Positions 28,022 through 35,868 of a stretch of 64,000 bases of DNA are shown here, one piece after another. The notes under the pieces are model-generated. The model was not told the origin of the DNA. It made no database searches and saw only the letters and a program-made list of their open reading frames with translations. Each line of letters begins with the position of its first letter. Within the stretch, counting starts at the first letter, position 1. The stretch comes from Acidithiobacillus thiooxidans ATCC 19377 (GTDB lineage Bacteria > Pseudomonadota > Gammaproteobacteria > Acidithiobacillales > Acidithiobacillaceae), in NCBI RefSeq assembly GCF_009662475.1, contig NZ_CP045571.1, positions 256,501 to 320,500 of the forward strand, written 5' to 3'. Position numbers and translations under genes: made by a program.

Positions 28022-28961
28022 TCCTTTCGGCCACTCTGAGTACCGCTGAACGGGAACGGGGGTTCATCTGAATTTCTTCCGTACTGGCATGAATGGCCTT
28101 GCCGACGGCGGACCATGGTAAGGGTGGGATTTCCGCTGCGCGCAAGGGCAGGTCGCTGCTGACCCGAAACGCATCTGCCCGGAAAAAGCGTTTGACCATG
28201 CGATCTTCCAATGAATGAAAGCTGATGATGGCCAGGCGTCCGCCAGCACGCAGTACCGCCATGGCCTCTGGAAGAAACTGTTCCAGCTCTTCCAGTTCAT
28301 GGTTGATAAAAATACGAATGCCTTGAAAACTGCGCGTTGCTGGATTCAATCCGGAGTCGTGACGGGGAATGACCTCGGCGATGAGTTCGGCAAGCTGACT
28401 GGTTCGCTGCAAAGGGGTCCGCTCGCGATATTTGACGATTTTGCGGGCAATGGCGCGGGCAAATCGTTCTTCACCGTAGTTTTTCAGTACCTGGCGGATT
28501 TCTGTTTCAGGAGCACCGTTCAGCCATTCGGCGGCACTGATGCCGCTGCCGGGATCCATGCGCATGTCCAGAGGACCGTCACGGAGGAAGCTGAAGCCAC
28601 GTTCGGCTTCGTCGAGTTGCGGAGAAGAGACACCCAGATCGGCGAGAATCGCATCCACGGATTCCCAGCCAAGACTTTCCACAACGCTGCGGATTTCACT
28701 GAAGCGTGCCTGGCGGATCAGTACCCGCTCATCGTCGGCAAAGCGGTCTTGCAGTGCCGCGATGGCGCTGGGGTCGCGGTCCAGAATCAATAGCATATCC
28801 TGATGCTGAAGCTTTTCCAGCAATGCCGCACTATGCCCGCCACGTCCTCCGGTCACATCCACACAACGTCTGGCTGAGCCCTCGCTGAGGGCGGGTTGGA
28901 GCATGGCGACGCTTTCCTGCAGAAGTACCGTAATGTGAGATCCGGACGCGGGCATGTTCAC
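28002..28961 (-). CDS. rsmH: 16S rRNA (cytosine1402-N4)-methyltransferase
   Basis: RsmH (MraW) methylates N4 of C1402 in the ribosomal P site. It is 319 residues long. HITVLLQESVAML opens the protein; VDVTGGRGGHSAALL near 38-52 is the SAM-binding loop; ADLGVSSPQLDEAERGFSF and IISFHSLEDRMVKRFF are highly conserved. It overlaps mraZ by four bases. Confidence 0.97.
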   Translation of the reverse strand: MNMPASGSHITVLLQESVAMLQPALSEGSARRCVDVTGGRGGHSAALLEKLQHQDMLLILDRDPSAIAALQDRFADDERVLIRQARFSEIRSVVESLGWESVDAILADLGVSSPQLDEAERGFSFLRDGPLDMRMDPGSGISAAEWLNGAPETEIRQVLKNYGEERFARAIARKIVKYRERTPLQRTSQLAELIAEVIPRHDSGLNPATRSFQGIRIFINHELEELEQFLPEAMAVLRAGGRLAIISFHSLEDRMVKRFFRADAFRVSSDLPLRAAEIPPLPWSAVGKAIHASTEEIQMNPRSRSAVLRVAERSERHAA

Positions 28962-29413
28962 AGGATGAGATCTCCCAGGCTGGCAAATCCATCGTTATTG
29001 TTCAGGCTGTTTTCCTGGTAACGATCCCAGCATTGGGCATCCCAGATTTCGAATTTGTTGATTTGACCGACGACGACCAGTTCCTTGTCGATTTCTGCGA
29101 AGCGGCGCAGATTGGGTGAAAGTAGGATGCGTGCCTGACTGTCGAGACGCATTTCTTCTGATTGGCCGACAAACATCCGCTGAAACTGGCGGGCGGCGGG
29201 ATTGTTGCTGGGGAGTTCGGCTACTCGGGCTTCCACTTTTTCCCAGGTGGGAAGGGGGTAGGCCACCAGGCAATGTTCCCCCGGGCGGCTTTGCACATCA
29301 ATGGTGACGACAATCTGACCGTCGCAATGGGCATTCAGCCAGTCGCGGAAGCGGGCCGGGACGTTCATGCGTCCCTTGCTGTCGAGATTGTGCCGGTGCG
29401 TTCCCCTAAACAT
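28958..29413 (-). CDS. mraZ: Transcriptional regulator MraZ
   Basis: MraZ is a ring-shaped DNA-binding protein that represses its own dcw promoter. It is 151 residues with two SpoVT/AbrB-like repeats, LDSKGRMNVPARF (about 10-22) and LDSQARILLSPNLRRF (about 85-100). I set the start at the ATG at 29413, which gives the standard MFRG N-terminus and has GGAGAG ahead; the longer frame would run through the operator. The binding boxes lie directly upstream, so autoregulation of the whole cluster is strongly suggested. Confidence 0.96.
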   Translation of the reverse strand: MFRGTHRHNLDSKGRMNVPARFRDWLNAHCDGQIVVTIDVQSRPGEHCLVAYPLPTWEKVEARVAELPSNNPAARQFQRMFVGQSEEMRLDSQARILLSPNLRRFAEIDKELVVVGQINKFEIWDAQCWDRYQENSLNNNDGFASLGDLIL

Positions 29414-29436
29414 TTTGCGTTTTACTCTCCAAAACC

Positions 29437-29462
29437 TTCCACTTTGACCCACTTTTCCCCAC
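29437..29462 (-). promoter_or_regulatory. MraZ operator: three GTGGG-type boxes in 10-bp phase
   Basis: Read on the minus strand, GTGGGG (29462-29457), GTGGGT (29452-29447) and GTGGAA (29442-29437) recur exactly every ten bases between the promoter and the mraZ ribosome binding site. Known MraZ operators are tandem GTGGG-type repeats with this spacing. The third box is the weakest. They lie just downstream of the predicted transcription start, a good position for repression. Confidence 0.88.
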
Positions 29463-29469
29463 AAGCTGA

Positions 29470-29498
29470 AGAATAGAGGGCGCACATCTGGCTGTCAA
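29470..29498 (-). promoter_or_regulatory. Sigma70-type promoter of the dcw cluster (Pmra)
   Basis: TTGACA (29498-29493, perfect consensus) and TATTCT (29475-29470) are separated by 17 bases on the minus strand. The predicted start, near 29463, falls at the first MraZ box, leaving a leader of about 50 bases. No other good promoter is seen for the following sixteen genes, most of which overlap. Confidence 0.82.
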
Positions 29499-29736
29499 GA
29501 AGAAATATTGAATAATTACGGCATGTTAGAGCATGTTGATAAAGCTCTATAAAACACTTTAAAGGGTTCTTGTAATCATTGGATTATGCAGTACAAAGTG
29601 ATTTTGAACGTGTTTGACAGAAAATCAGCAGAGCAGCTGTATGTGCCATGATGTAAATAAATTATCTATTTATTTCATGCAGTTGGGTCGTTGTGTCGGT
29701 ATTTCTGCCGGAAGCAGATGACGCAAGGAATAAAAA
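29499..29736. other. A/T-rich gap between mraZ and rnpB with a perfect inverted repeat
   Basis: No gene is seen. The stretch is A/T-rich. It holds AAATAAAT-TATCT-ATTTATTT at 29655-29675, an 8-bp perfect inverted repeat with a five-base loop, flanked by CATG on each side, and a short direct repeat GCATGTT/AGAGCATGTT near 29521-29537. The inverted repeat is downstream of rnpB and could help end or process that transcript, but it lacks a GC stem and a U run, so it is not a standard terminator. Confidence 0.45.
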
Positions 29737-30080
29737 TTGGAGTGGGCCGATAAGCCGGGTTCTGTCGTGGACGACCATTCCTCTAGGCCTGCACTTACGC
29801 ACAGGCTCCAGCAATCTACCCGCATGCACCGCGGACCACGGTATCGCATGCCTATTTGATCTTGCTCCAGGCGGGGTTTTCCCTGCCATTTCCGTTACCG
29901 GAAATGCGGTGCGCTCTTACCGCACCTTTTCACCCTTACCGGCGCTTGCGCGCTTGGCGGTATATTTTCTGTGGCACTTTCCGTAGGCTCACGCCCCCCG
30001 GCCGTTAACCGGCGCCTTGCCCTATGGAGCCCGGACTTTCCTCCCCAGATAAATCTGCGGCGGTCGTCTGGCCCACTCCG
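29737..30080 (-). ncRNA. rnpB: RNase P RNA, bacterial type A
   Basis: This is the catalytic RNA that trims the 5' leader of pre-tRNAs. Read on the minus strand, the molecule opens GAGTGGGCCAGACGACCGCC, followed by GAGGAAAGTCCGGGCTCCAT (the conserved P4/CR-I region). It contains GGTAAGGGTGAAAAGGTGCG and GGTAAGAGCGCACCG, AGCAAGATCAAATAGG, and ends AGAACCCGGCTTATCGGCCC. The 5' GAGTGGGCC pairs with the 3' GGCCCACTC to close helix P1. At about 344 bases it is a normal type A size. The ends are set by P1 and the promoter and may be off by a few bases. Confidence 0.96.
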
Positions 30081-30086
30081 AGGCGG

Positions 30087-30115
30087 ATCATACGCGTTTT
30101 CAACAGGACTGTCAG
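30087..30115 (-). promoter_or_regulatory. Sigma70-type promoter of rnpB
   Basis: CTGACA (30115-30110) and TATGAT (30092-30087), each five of six consensus bases, are spaced by 17 bases on the minus strand. The predicted start, seven bases further, coincides with the 5' strand of RNase P helix P1, which independently supports both calls. Confidence 0.8.
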
Positions 30116-30216
30116 AAGAAAAACCATCCATTTTGCGAACTATACTTTGTTCACATGAATGGGTGGTGTATCGGGTATCCAGGTAACCGGTACTGTTTGC
30201 TGAAGGAGTGAATATT

Positions 30217-30483
30217 ATGATTACTGACAATTTTCTGGATGAAGCACGCGATGTTCCCTCAACTACGCCGATGGAAAGAGTGGTGGCCTGGTCCATTTTC
30301 CGCAGTCGGGAGGACGCCAGAAAACTGCTCGACCATGTGCATTTGGCGCCCGGGCAGGCGCTGGTAGGCGGGCACGGTCAGGACAGTGTGGCCCCTTATT
30401 GGTGGGTTGGTGTGCAGGTACAGGACATGAGCCAATGGGGCAATGCTACGGCGGTTAACAAGCGGGGTCGTTTGGGAGATTGA
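30217..30483 (+). CDS. Small protein of unknown function
   Basis: This is an 88-residue soluble protein with no recognised family. I chose the ATG at 30217 because AAGGAG lies eight bases ahead; an in-frame GTG three codons earlier overlaps that ribosome binding site. The sequence has no signal peptide, membrane segment or cysteine. It has a charged, helix-prone first half (EDARKLLDHV) and a glycine/tryptophan-rich second half (GGHGQDSVAPYWWVGVQVQ). Its last 29 bases overlap the end of the convergent cca gene. A 9-bp imperfect inverted repeat (30124-30132 and 30158-30166) sits between it and the divergent rnpB promoter. The strong ribosome site argues for a real gene. Confidence 0.55.
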   Translation: MITDNFLDEARDVPSTTPMERVVAWSIFRSREDARKLLDHVHLAPGQALVGGHGQDSVAPYWWVGVQVQDMSQWGNATAVNKRGRLGD

Positions 30484-31795
30484 TGGCGGGGATCAGGCCA
30501 TGTAATGCCCTGAGCAGGGTTTCCTTGTTTTGATGGTTGCCCAAAACCTGTCTCTGGTAGGCGCTGCGCAGGGCCTTGCCGAGTTCTGGTCCCGGAAGAA
30601 CGCCAAGGTCCATGAGATCGTCGCTACGGATCAGCGCTTCAGGAAGTGTCTCCCAGAGCCCCAGTTTCTGCCAGATTTCGCGGGCTCGCACGATGGATGC
30701 CGTATCGCTATGACCTGCACCCCGTGCATCGGCCTGGGCAATATCTAGGAGCAGGCTGCGGTCAGGAACGCGTAGAGCCAGACGCGCATAGGCCGGTTGC
30801 TTGGCCCGATCCCGAAACAGGGCGTGGGGAGCCCCGTGCCAACGGAGTAATGGTAAAATCTGCCGTTGTAGATGTTGTCCGGGAAAATAACGATTCAGGA
30901 AGTCGCGTGCCCGGGCAAGGGAATGCTCATGCCCTATGGCCCGCCAGCGATTTTGTGGATCGCGCCGGGTGCTGTCGGCTTTACCCAGATCATGCAAGAG
31001 CGCTGCCAGCATCAGGATGAGGTCGCGTGCGGGCTGGCCTTGGCGCAGGTTGGCGGCTTCGGCAAGCACTTTTCCCGTATGTATCCAGGCATCACCTTCA
31101 GGATGCGCATCTGGACGCTGGGGTACGGCCTGCAGTGCTTGGAGGGCAGGGAATGCGCGAATGCTACCGGTGAGTGCCAGTGCATCCCAGGCTGCCCGCA
31201 GGTTGCAGCCACGCAGCAGGAGCGCCTCCCATTCCTTGCGCAGCCGTTCAGTAGGGATTTCCGACAGTTGCTCCGCCAGTTTTTGGCAAAGTGCGATGCT
31301 GCTTGCTACGAGATGAAAATCCAGTTGCCCGACCAAACGCGCAGCCCGGAATGCTCTGAGAGGGTCATCAGCAAAGGTGCCGGGATTCACGATGCGCAGT
31401 CGTTTTTTCTGCAGATCGCGCAGCCCACCCACAGCATCCAGTATTTGTCCGGAGCAGCAGTCCCAGGCCAGGGCATTGACCGTAAAATCACGACGCTGGA
31501 CAGCAATGGACCAGGGCAGGTGCGGGTCTGTCTCGCCGCGTGTTTGGGGCAGGGTAAATTCCGCACCGCCAGCGACCCAGACTGCACAGCGACCACCCAC
31601 CCGATGTGCAGCAAAAGGCGCCAGGCATTCTTCCAGTCGCGTTTCATTCAGCGCATGGATTTCCATGTCCCAGTCATGGATGGGCAGGCCTAACAGACTG
31701 TCGCGAACCGCACCGCCGACCAGCAGCGTCCTTGCCCCCGCACGTTCCAACGCGTTGATTATTGGCGTCAGTTTTGGCGGGATGAATATTTCCAT
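30455..31795 (-). CDS. cca: CCA tRNA nucleotidyltransferase with HD domain
   Basis: The enzyme builds or repairs the 3'-CCA end of tRNAs. It is 446 residues long. The class II nucleotidyltransferase head has LVGGAVRDSLLG near 21-32 and DWDMEIHA with the metal-binding aspartates near 37; RRDFTVNALAWD and DDPLRAFRAARLVGQL are conserved neck motifs. An HD domain with ALLHDLGKAD lies near 270, as in E. coli Cca, which has phosphatase and phosphodiesterase activity. It is the third gene of an sspA-ligase-cca set, four bases after the ligase. Confidence 0.93.
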   Translation of the reverse strand: MEIFIPPKLTPIINALERAGARTLLVGGAVRDSLLGLPIHDWDMEIHALNETRLEECLAPFAAHRVGGRCAVWVAGGAEFTLPQTRGETDPHLPWSIAVQRRDFTVNALAWDCCSGQILDAVGGLRDLQKKRLRIVNPGTFADDPLRAFRAARLVGQLDFHLVASSIALCQKLAEQLSEIPTERLRKEWEALLLRGCNLRAAWDALALTGSIRAFPALQALQAVPQRPDAHPEGDAWIHTGKVLAEAANLRQGQPARDLILMLAALLHDLGKADSTRRDPQNRWRAIGHEHSLARARDFLNRYFPGQHLQRQILPLLRWHGAPHALFRDRAKQPAYARLALRVPDRSLLLDIAQADARGAGHSDTASIVRAREIWQKLGLWETLPEALIRSDDLMDLGVLPGPELGKALRSAYQRQVLGNHQNKETLLRALHGLIPAINLPNDPAC

Positions 31796-31799
31796 AAAC

Positions 31800-33533
31800 C
31801 TAGTTTTTGCGCATCTCGGTTAATAATTCGGCATAGCGTTCGGCCACAACCCGACGTTTGATTTTCAGGGTGGGTGTTACTTCACCATGAGCTTCACTCA
31901 GCGCTTCCGGCAAAACGGCAAAACGCCGTACCTGTTCATAGGAAGGCAGATCCTGCAGGGCGGTATGAATGCTTTCCTGAAGAGCCTTGCGCAGGACACT
32001 GGTGTCCGGCTTCGCGCCAAAACGCGCCTGCACCTGTTCCGGGTTGGGGAAAATCAGGGCGCTCAGGTAGGGAAGGCGGTCTCCAAAAACGACGGCCTGA
32101 CTGATAAGCGCCTGGGCCATCAGGCGCATTTCAATTTTTTGTGGAGGAATGTTTTCGCCCGCCGAATTGACGATCAGATCTTTTTTGCGATCATAAATAG
32201 TCAGGTATCCATTTTCATCAAGGCTGCCGACATCACCGGTGTGTAGCCAGCCATCCACGATGGTTTCCCGGGTGGCACCGTCATTATTCCAGTAGCCGGT
32301 CATGATAGATGGCCCGCGCACCAGGATTTCGCCATCGGCGGCAATACGACCTTGCAAATTAGGCAGGAAGCGGCCGACGGTTCCTGGTCGGATATCATCC
32401 AGAGGATTGGCGGCGATGACCGGGCTGGTTTCGGTCATGCCATATCCCTCTACCACAGGCAGGCCGATGTCCAGAAAAAAACGGGTGATATCTGTATCCA
32501 GCGGAGCGCCTCCGGAAACGAAAAAGCGCAGACGTCCTCCCAGTTTTTTGCGTAGACCGGAGACTAAAAGGCGACGCGCGACATACCGTTGCCATGGAGG
32601 GGCAGAGCGATTACTGTCACTTAACCCGGCGCCGCGCTGCATGAAACGACCGAGCAGGCCATGGCGTTCTTCAATACCACGCCGGACCCTGCTGTAAAGC
32701 AACTGAAAGACTCTGGGAACAGCAATGACGATATCAGGATGAGCCGCTTCCATATCGCGCAGGACGGTGTCGGGGCGTTCAGCATAAGCCACTTCCAGTC
32801 CGAGCAGGTAAGCGCCAAAATGCCCGGTCCCCCGCTCGAACACGTGTGACAGCGGCAGGATGGACAGCAGTCGCTGGCCGCGCCGCAAGGGGACTAAAGG
32901 CAAAAAACCGGCAATATTGCTGAGAATATTGCCATGACTGAGCATGACGCCCTTGGGCCATCCGGTGGTTCCGGAGGTATAAACAATGCTGGCAATCTGC
33001 TCACGTTGCAATTCGCCAAGGCGTTCTGCCAGCTCCTGTCTGTGCAGCGTGGTATTGTCCTGTTCGAGTTGTGCCCAGTATTTCAGGCTGGCGCTTCGGG
33101 CTGCGTCAGGGTTTCTGAGTAATATGCGTTCATGCGGGACCCCCCAACCCTCGCCACCCATTTTTTCCCACTCATTCTTGCCCTCCAGTAACACCAGTCC
33201 GGCACCACTATCCCCCAGAACGTAGTGAATTTCCCGGGGACTAAAACTGGGATAAAGAGGAACCGTGATGGCGCCAATGCTGAGAATGGCGAAATCCATA
33301 ATGGCCCAGTCCATGGAGTTGGGGGCCATCAATATGACTCTTTCTCCTCTTTTGACGCCTAAGCGCAGCAAACCTTCGGCACGCGCCTGTACCCGGGCCT
33401 GAAAATGGGCGGCACTGACTTTCTGGAAGCCCTGGGGCTGGCGCTCCAGGGCAATACAGCCATCTGGATCCAGTGTGCAACGGGCGAACAGCCCTTCGGG
33501 CAGACTCCGAAAACGTCCAAGGTCTGCCACCAT
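31800..33533 (-). CDS. Long-chain acyl-CoA synthetase (AMP-forming)
   Basis: This is a 577-residue ANL-superfamily enzyme that activates a fatty acid to its CoA thioester through an acyl-adenylate. SIVYTSGTTGWPKGVMLSH near 185 is the phosphate loop. GYGMTETSPVIAANP, DGWLHTGDVGSLDENGYLTI and YDRKKDLIVNSAGENIPPQ are the core motifs in order; the last is typical of long-chain synthetases. No membrane segment is evident. It sits one base from sspA and four bases from cca, an unusual setting that gives no hint of the acyl substrate. It may recycle membrane or environmental fatty acids. Confidence 0.88.
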   Translation of the reverse strand: MVADLGRFRSLPEGLFARCTLDPDGCIALERQPQGFQKVSAAHFQARVQARAEGLLRLGVKRGERVILMAPNSMDWAIMDFAILSIGAITVPLYPSFSPREIHYVLGDSGAGLVLLEGKNEWEKMGGEGWGVPHERILLRNPDAARSASLKYWAQLEQDNTTLHRQELAERLGELQREQIASIVYTSGTTGWPKGVMLSHGNILSNIAGFLPLVPLRRGQRLLSILPLSHVFERGTGHFGAYLLGLEVAYAERPDTVLRDMEAAHPDIVIAVPRVFQLLYSRVRRGIEERHGLLGRFMQRGAGLSDSNRSAPPWQRYVARRLLVSGLRKKLGGRLRFFVSGGAPLDTDITRFFLDIGLPVVEGYGMTETSPVIAANPLDDIRPGTVGRFLPNLQGRIAADGEILVRGPSIMTGYWNNDGATRETIVDGWLHTGDVGSLDENGYLTIYDRKKDLIVNSAGENIPPQKIEMRLMAQALISQAVVFGDRLPYLSALIFPNPEQVQARFGAKPDTSVLRKALQESIHTALQDLPSYEQVRRFAVLPEALSEAHGEVTPTLKIKRRVVAERYAELLTEMRKN

Positions 33534-33534
33534 T

Positions 33535-34155
33535 TCAGCGCATGGCCTTCTCGGCAGGGGTCAGGCTGCGTTTGAAACTTTCCATTTGAAACAGGCGGTC
33601 CATATATTCCTGGGTAGCCTTGGCCGCTGCTGGCAGGCTGATGTCGAGTATGGGAAGGCGCCAGAGCAGGGGGGCAATGGCACAATCAAGAATGGACAGA
33701 TCATCGCCAAAAAGAAAACGCTGTTGCGTAAAAATGGTGCTGAGTCCCGCCATGGTACTGCGGATTTGTTCTTTGGCTGTCTTGATTTGTTCCGGACTGA
33801 AGCCGGGCTGGAAAAGCGGCGCGAACCAGTCCTGGTCAAAGCGCAGCAGCCCCAGACGAACTTTTGCCCGGGAAATGGGATCAACAGGAATAAGGGGAGG
33901 GTGAGGAAAACGCTCGTCCAGATACTCCATAATCAACACCGATTCATGGATGGCGAGGTCCCGGTCCAGGAGGGTGGGAACCTGATTATAAGAATTGAGT
34001 TCAGCGAGTTCTTCAGGCTTGTGGGCGAGGTCAACTTCAATGATCTGGTATTCCATTGCCTTTTCTTCCAGAACAAAACGCACGCGGTGGGCAAACACGC
34101 AATCGTCGCTGGAATACAATGTCATCAGAGTTTTTTTGCTGCTGGGCGTGGCCAT
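33535..34155 (-). CDS. sspA: Stringent starvation protein A (GST-fold RNA polymerase-associated protein)
   Basis: SspA has a glutathione-S-transferase fold, binds RNA polymerase and promotes acid and starvation tolerance in E. coli. From the ATG at 34155 (AAGGA nine bases ahead) it is 206 residues. The thioredoxin-like half is at about 10-85 (LYSSDDCVFAHRVRFVLEEK; NQVPTLLDRDLAIHES), and the helical half follows (SILDCAIAPLLWRL). The catalytic residue of true GSTs is replaced, as in SspA. It heads a minus-strand set with the ligase and cca, instead of the usual pairing with sspB. Confidence 0.9.
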   Translation of the reverse strand: MATPSSKKTLMTLYSSDDCVFAHRVRFVLEEKAMEYQIIEVDLAHKPEELAELNSYNQVPTLLDRDLAIHESVLIMEYLDERFPHPPLIPVDPISRAKVRLGLLRFDQDWFAPLFQPGFSPEQIKTAKEQIRSTMAGLSTIFTQQRFLFGDDLSILDCAIAPLLWRLPILDISLPAAAKATQEYMDRLFQMESFKRSLTPAEKAMR

Positions 34156-34228
34156 ATTTGAACTTCCTTGATCGCAAGTAGAGTATATCTTCAGCATGAA
34201 ACCCGTAGGGGATTTCATCGGCTCGTTG

Positions 34229-34234
34229 ATTATA
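34229..34234 (-). promoter_or_regulatory. Candidate -10 element for sspA
   Basis: A perfect TATAAT, preceded directly by TG, lies on the minus strand 74 bases ahead of the sspA start. No good -35 hexamer is found at 16-18 bases. A near-perfect hairpin formed by GAAATCCC and GGGTTTC falls in the predicted leader (about 34197-34216). Confidence 0.45.
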
Positions 34235-34319
34235 CATGAGTACCGCATTGTTGGGGTATTTCCATGAGGATAGAGTGTCTGATGGGAAAATATTATTTGT
34301 TAATGAATGTCAATAGGCC

Positions 34320-34348
34320 TTGTCGAGGACTGTGGGTCGCTGTAAACT
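34320..34348 (+). promoter_or_regulatory. Weak candidate promoter for lpxC
   Basis: TTGTCG and TAAACT, each four of six consensus bases, are spaced by 17 bases about 100 bases ahead of lpxC. The leader that follows contains a repeated GTTGTA element (GTTGTATAGAGACAAC and AAAGTTGTAAC) whose role is unknown. Confidence 0.3.
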
Positions 34349-34448
34349 GCCTGACCAGTCGGTTAGTTGTATAGAGACAACAAAAGTTGTAACCTAAACC
34401 ACAACTGTATGGGAGGGCGGTCCTGAGGATCGCATAGGAATTAAAATC

Positions 34449-35363
34449 ATGATCCGTCAGCGCACACTTAAAAATATGATTTGGGGCACCGGAATCGGCC
34501 TGCACAGCGGCCGCAAGGTTTATCTGGGCCTTCGTCCTGCCCCGATTAACACCGGCATTGTTTTTCACCGGAGTGACATCGAAGGGGGCGCCTGGATCAA
34601 GGCTGATCCTCTCCATGTGGTGGATACCCGTCTTTCCACCAATATTGGCGACGGCCAGATTCGTGTGGGCACCATTGAACATCTGATGTCTGCTCTGGCG
34701 GGCTTGGGTATTGATAATGCCTATATAGACCTGGATGGTCCGGAAGTGCCGATTATGGATGGTAGCGCGGCGCCTTTTGTTTTTTTGATTCAATGCGCGG
34801 GCATTGAAGAGCAGAATGCACCCAAGCGTTTCATCCGTATCACCAAGCCACTGCTTGCCGAAGACGGAGATCGTTGGGTGCGTCTGGAACCTTTTGATGG
34901 ATTCAAGGTGAGTTTCACCATTGATTTTGACCATCCTGTCGTCAAAAACGGTGGCCAGGACGTGACTGTGGATTTTTCACGCACCTCTTACCTGAAAGAA
35001 GTGGCGCGCGCCCGGACTTTTGGTTTTATGCGGGAAGTGGAAACCCTCCGAAAAATGGGCCTGGCTCTGGGTGGTAATCTGGATAACGCCATTGTGGTCG
35101 ATGATTATCGCATCCTCAATGAAGAGGGCTTGCGTTACACCAATGAATTTGTCCGTCATAAGGTTCTTGATTCCATTGGTGATTTGTATCTGCTGGGGCA
35201 TCCTCTGGTGGGACATTTTTCCGGGCATAAGGCAGGGCACGCCCTCAATAACAGTCTGTTGCGAGCCTTGTTGCAGCGTCAGGATGCCTGGGAGTTTGCG
35301 GATTATTCCGAAAGCTCTGCCCCCTTTTCCTTTGCAGAAAGCTTGGTGGCTTCTCCCGCCTGA
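34449..35363 (+). CDS. lpxC: UDP-3-O-acyl-N-acetylglucosamine deacetylase
   Basis: LpxC is the zinc enzyme at the committed step of lipid A synthesis. It is 304 residues long. [12 protein letters not shown] lies near 13-24. [19 protein letters not shown] (about 74-92) holds the first zinc histidine. Then come [28 protein letters not shown] and [18 protein letters not shown], which carries the remaining histidines. The last 61 bases overlap the convergent dciA gene. In enterobacteria lpxC lies beside ftsZ; here it lies upstream of mraZ on the other strand. Confidence 0.98.
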   Translation: MIRQRTLKNMIWGTGIGLHSGRKVYLGLRPAPINTGIVFHRSDIEGGAWIKADPLHVVDTRLSTNIGDGQIRVGTIEHLMSALAGLGIDNAYIDLDGPEVPIMDGSAAPFVFLIQCAGIEEQNAPKRFIRITKPLLAEDGDRWVRLEPFDGFKVSFTIDFDHPVVKNGGQDVTVDFSRTSYLKEVARARTFGFMREVETLRKMGLALGGNLDNAIVVDDYRILNEEGLRYTNEFVRHKVLDSIGDLYLLGHPLVGHFSGHKAGHALNNSLLRALLQRQDAWEFADYSESSAPFSFAESLVASPA

Positions 35364-35818
35364 GCCTTTTCCAGGGTCTCTGCTAGGCGCAGCATGGCTC
35401 GGGCGATGTCTGGCGCCATCTGCTTGCTGCTTTGTTTGAGGGTTTGGGCAGCCTGATCCGCGTAGATTTCAGGTTTTTTCTGTACTCTGGGCTGGGCGGG
35501 TAGTTGGGCATGCCAGTGCCTGATGCTGGACTGGATCTGTTGCACCGGATCTTCGGGGAATTCCTTGTTCCAGCGTTTAATCACTTTTTTTTCATTACGC
35601 CGTAACCACGCGTGCCAAACCGGACTTTGGCAAAGCACTTGTAAAGTGTTACCCGACCAGGCCACCAGCCAGGTGTGGTCCTGGACTTCCAGGTCGAGCA
35701 TGGCATTCCAGGCAGGCTGACGTTCCCGCAGCAGGCGGGCATACTGTACGATGCTGCCGACATTACCTGAGTGGCGCAGGGTAAATGGGCGTTGTGGTCG
35801 CTGTCGTTTATCATTCAT
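35303..35818 (-). CDS. dciA: DciA-type replicative helicase loader (DUF721)
   Basis: DciA loads DnaB helicase in bacteria without DnaC. This 171-residue protein has the DUF721 core at about 20-105: [37 protein letters not shown] contains the typical valine/leucine-rich beta strands and the conserved WLR segment. The rest is a lysine-rich helical tail ([19 protein letters not shown]). Its place between lpxC and secA is the usual one in gammaproteobacteria. It is divergent from secA across 50 bases and overlaps lpxC by 61 bases at the 3' end. Confidence 0.82.
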   Translation of the reverse strand: MNDKRQRPQRPFTLRHSGNVGSIVQYARLLRERQPAWNAMLDLEVQDHTWLVAWSGNTLQVLCQSPVWHAWLRRNEKKVIKRWNKEFPEDPVQQIQSSIRHWHAQLPAQPRVQKKPEIYADQAAQTLKQSSKQMAPDIARAMLRLAETLEKAQAGEATKLSAKEKGAELSE

Positions 35819-35868
35819 GGGCTTTCATGCTAACCTGCAAAATATTTTTTACCTAGGTTTGTCTATTC

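Noticed and set aside
29616-29645. TTGACA on the plus strand in the mraZ-rnpB gap as a promoter
   Set aside because: The best -10 lies at the wrong spacing and no plus-strand gene follows before rnpB.
29895-30296. Minus-strand open frame of about 130 codons over rnpB
   Set aside because: The region is RNase P RNA by conserved sequence and helix P1; the frame is incidental.
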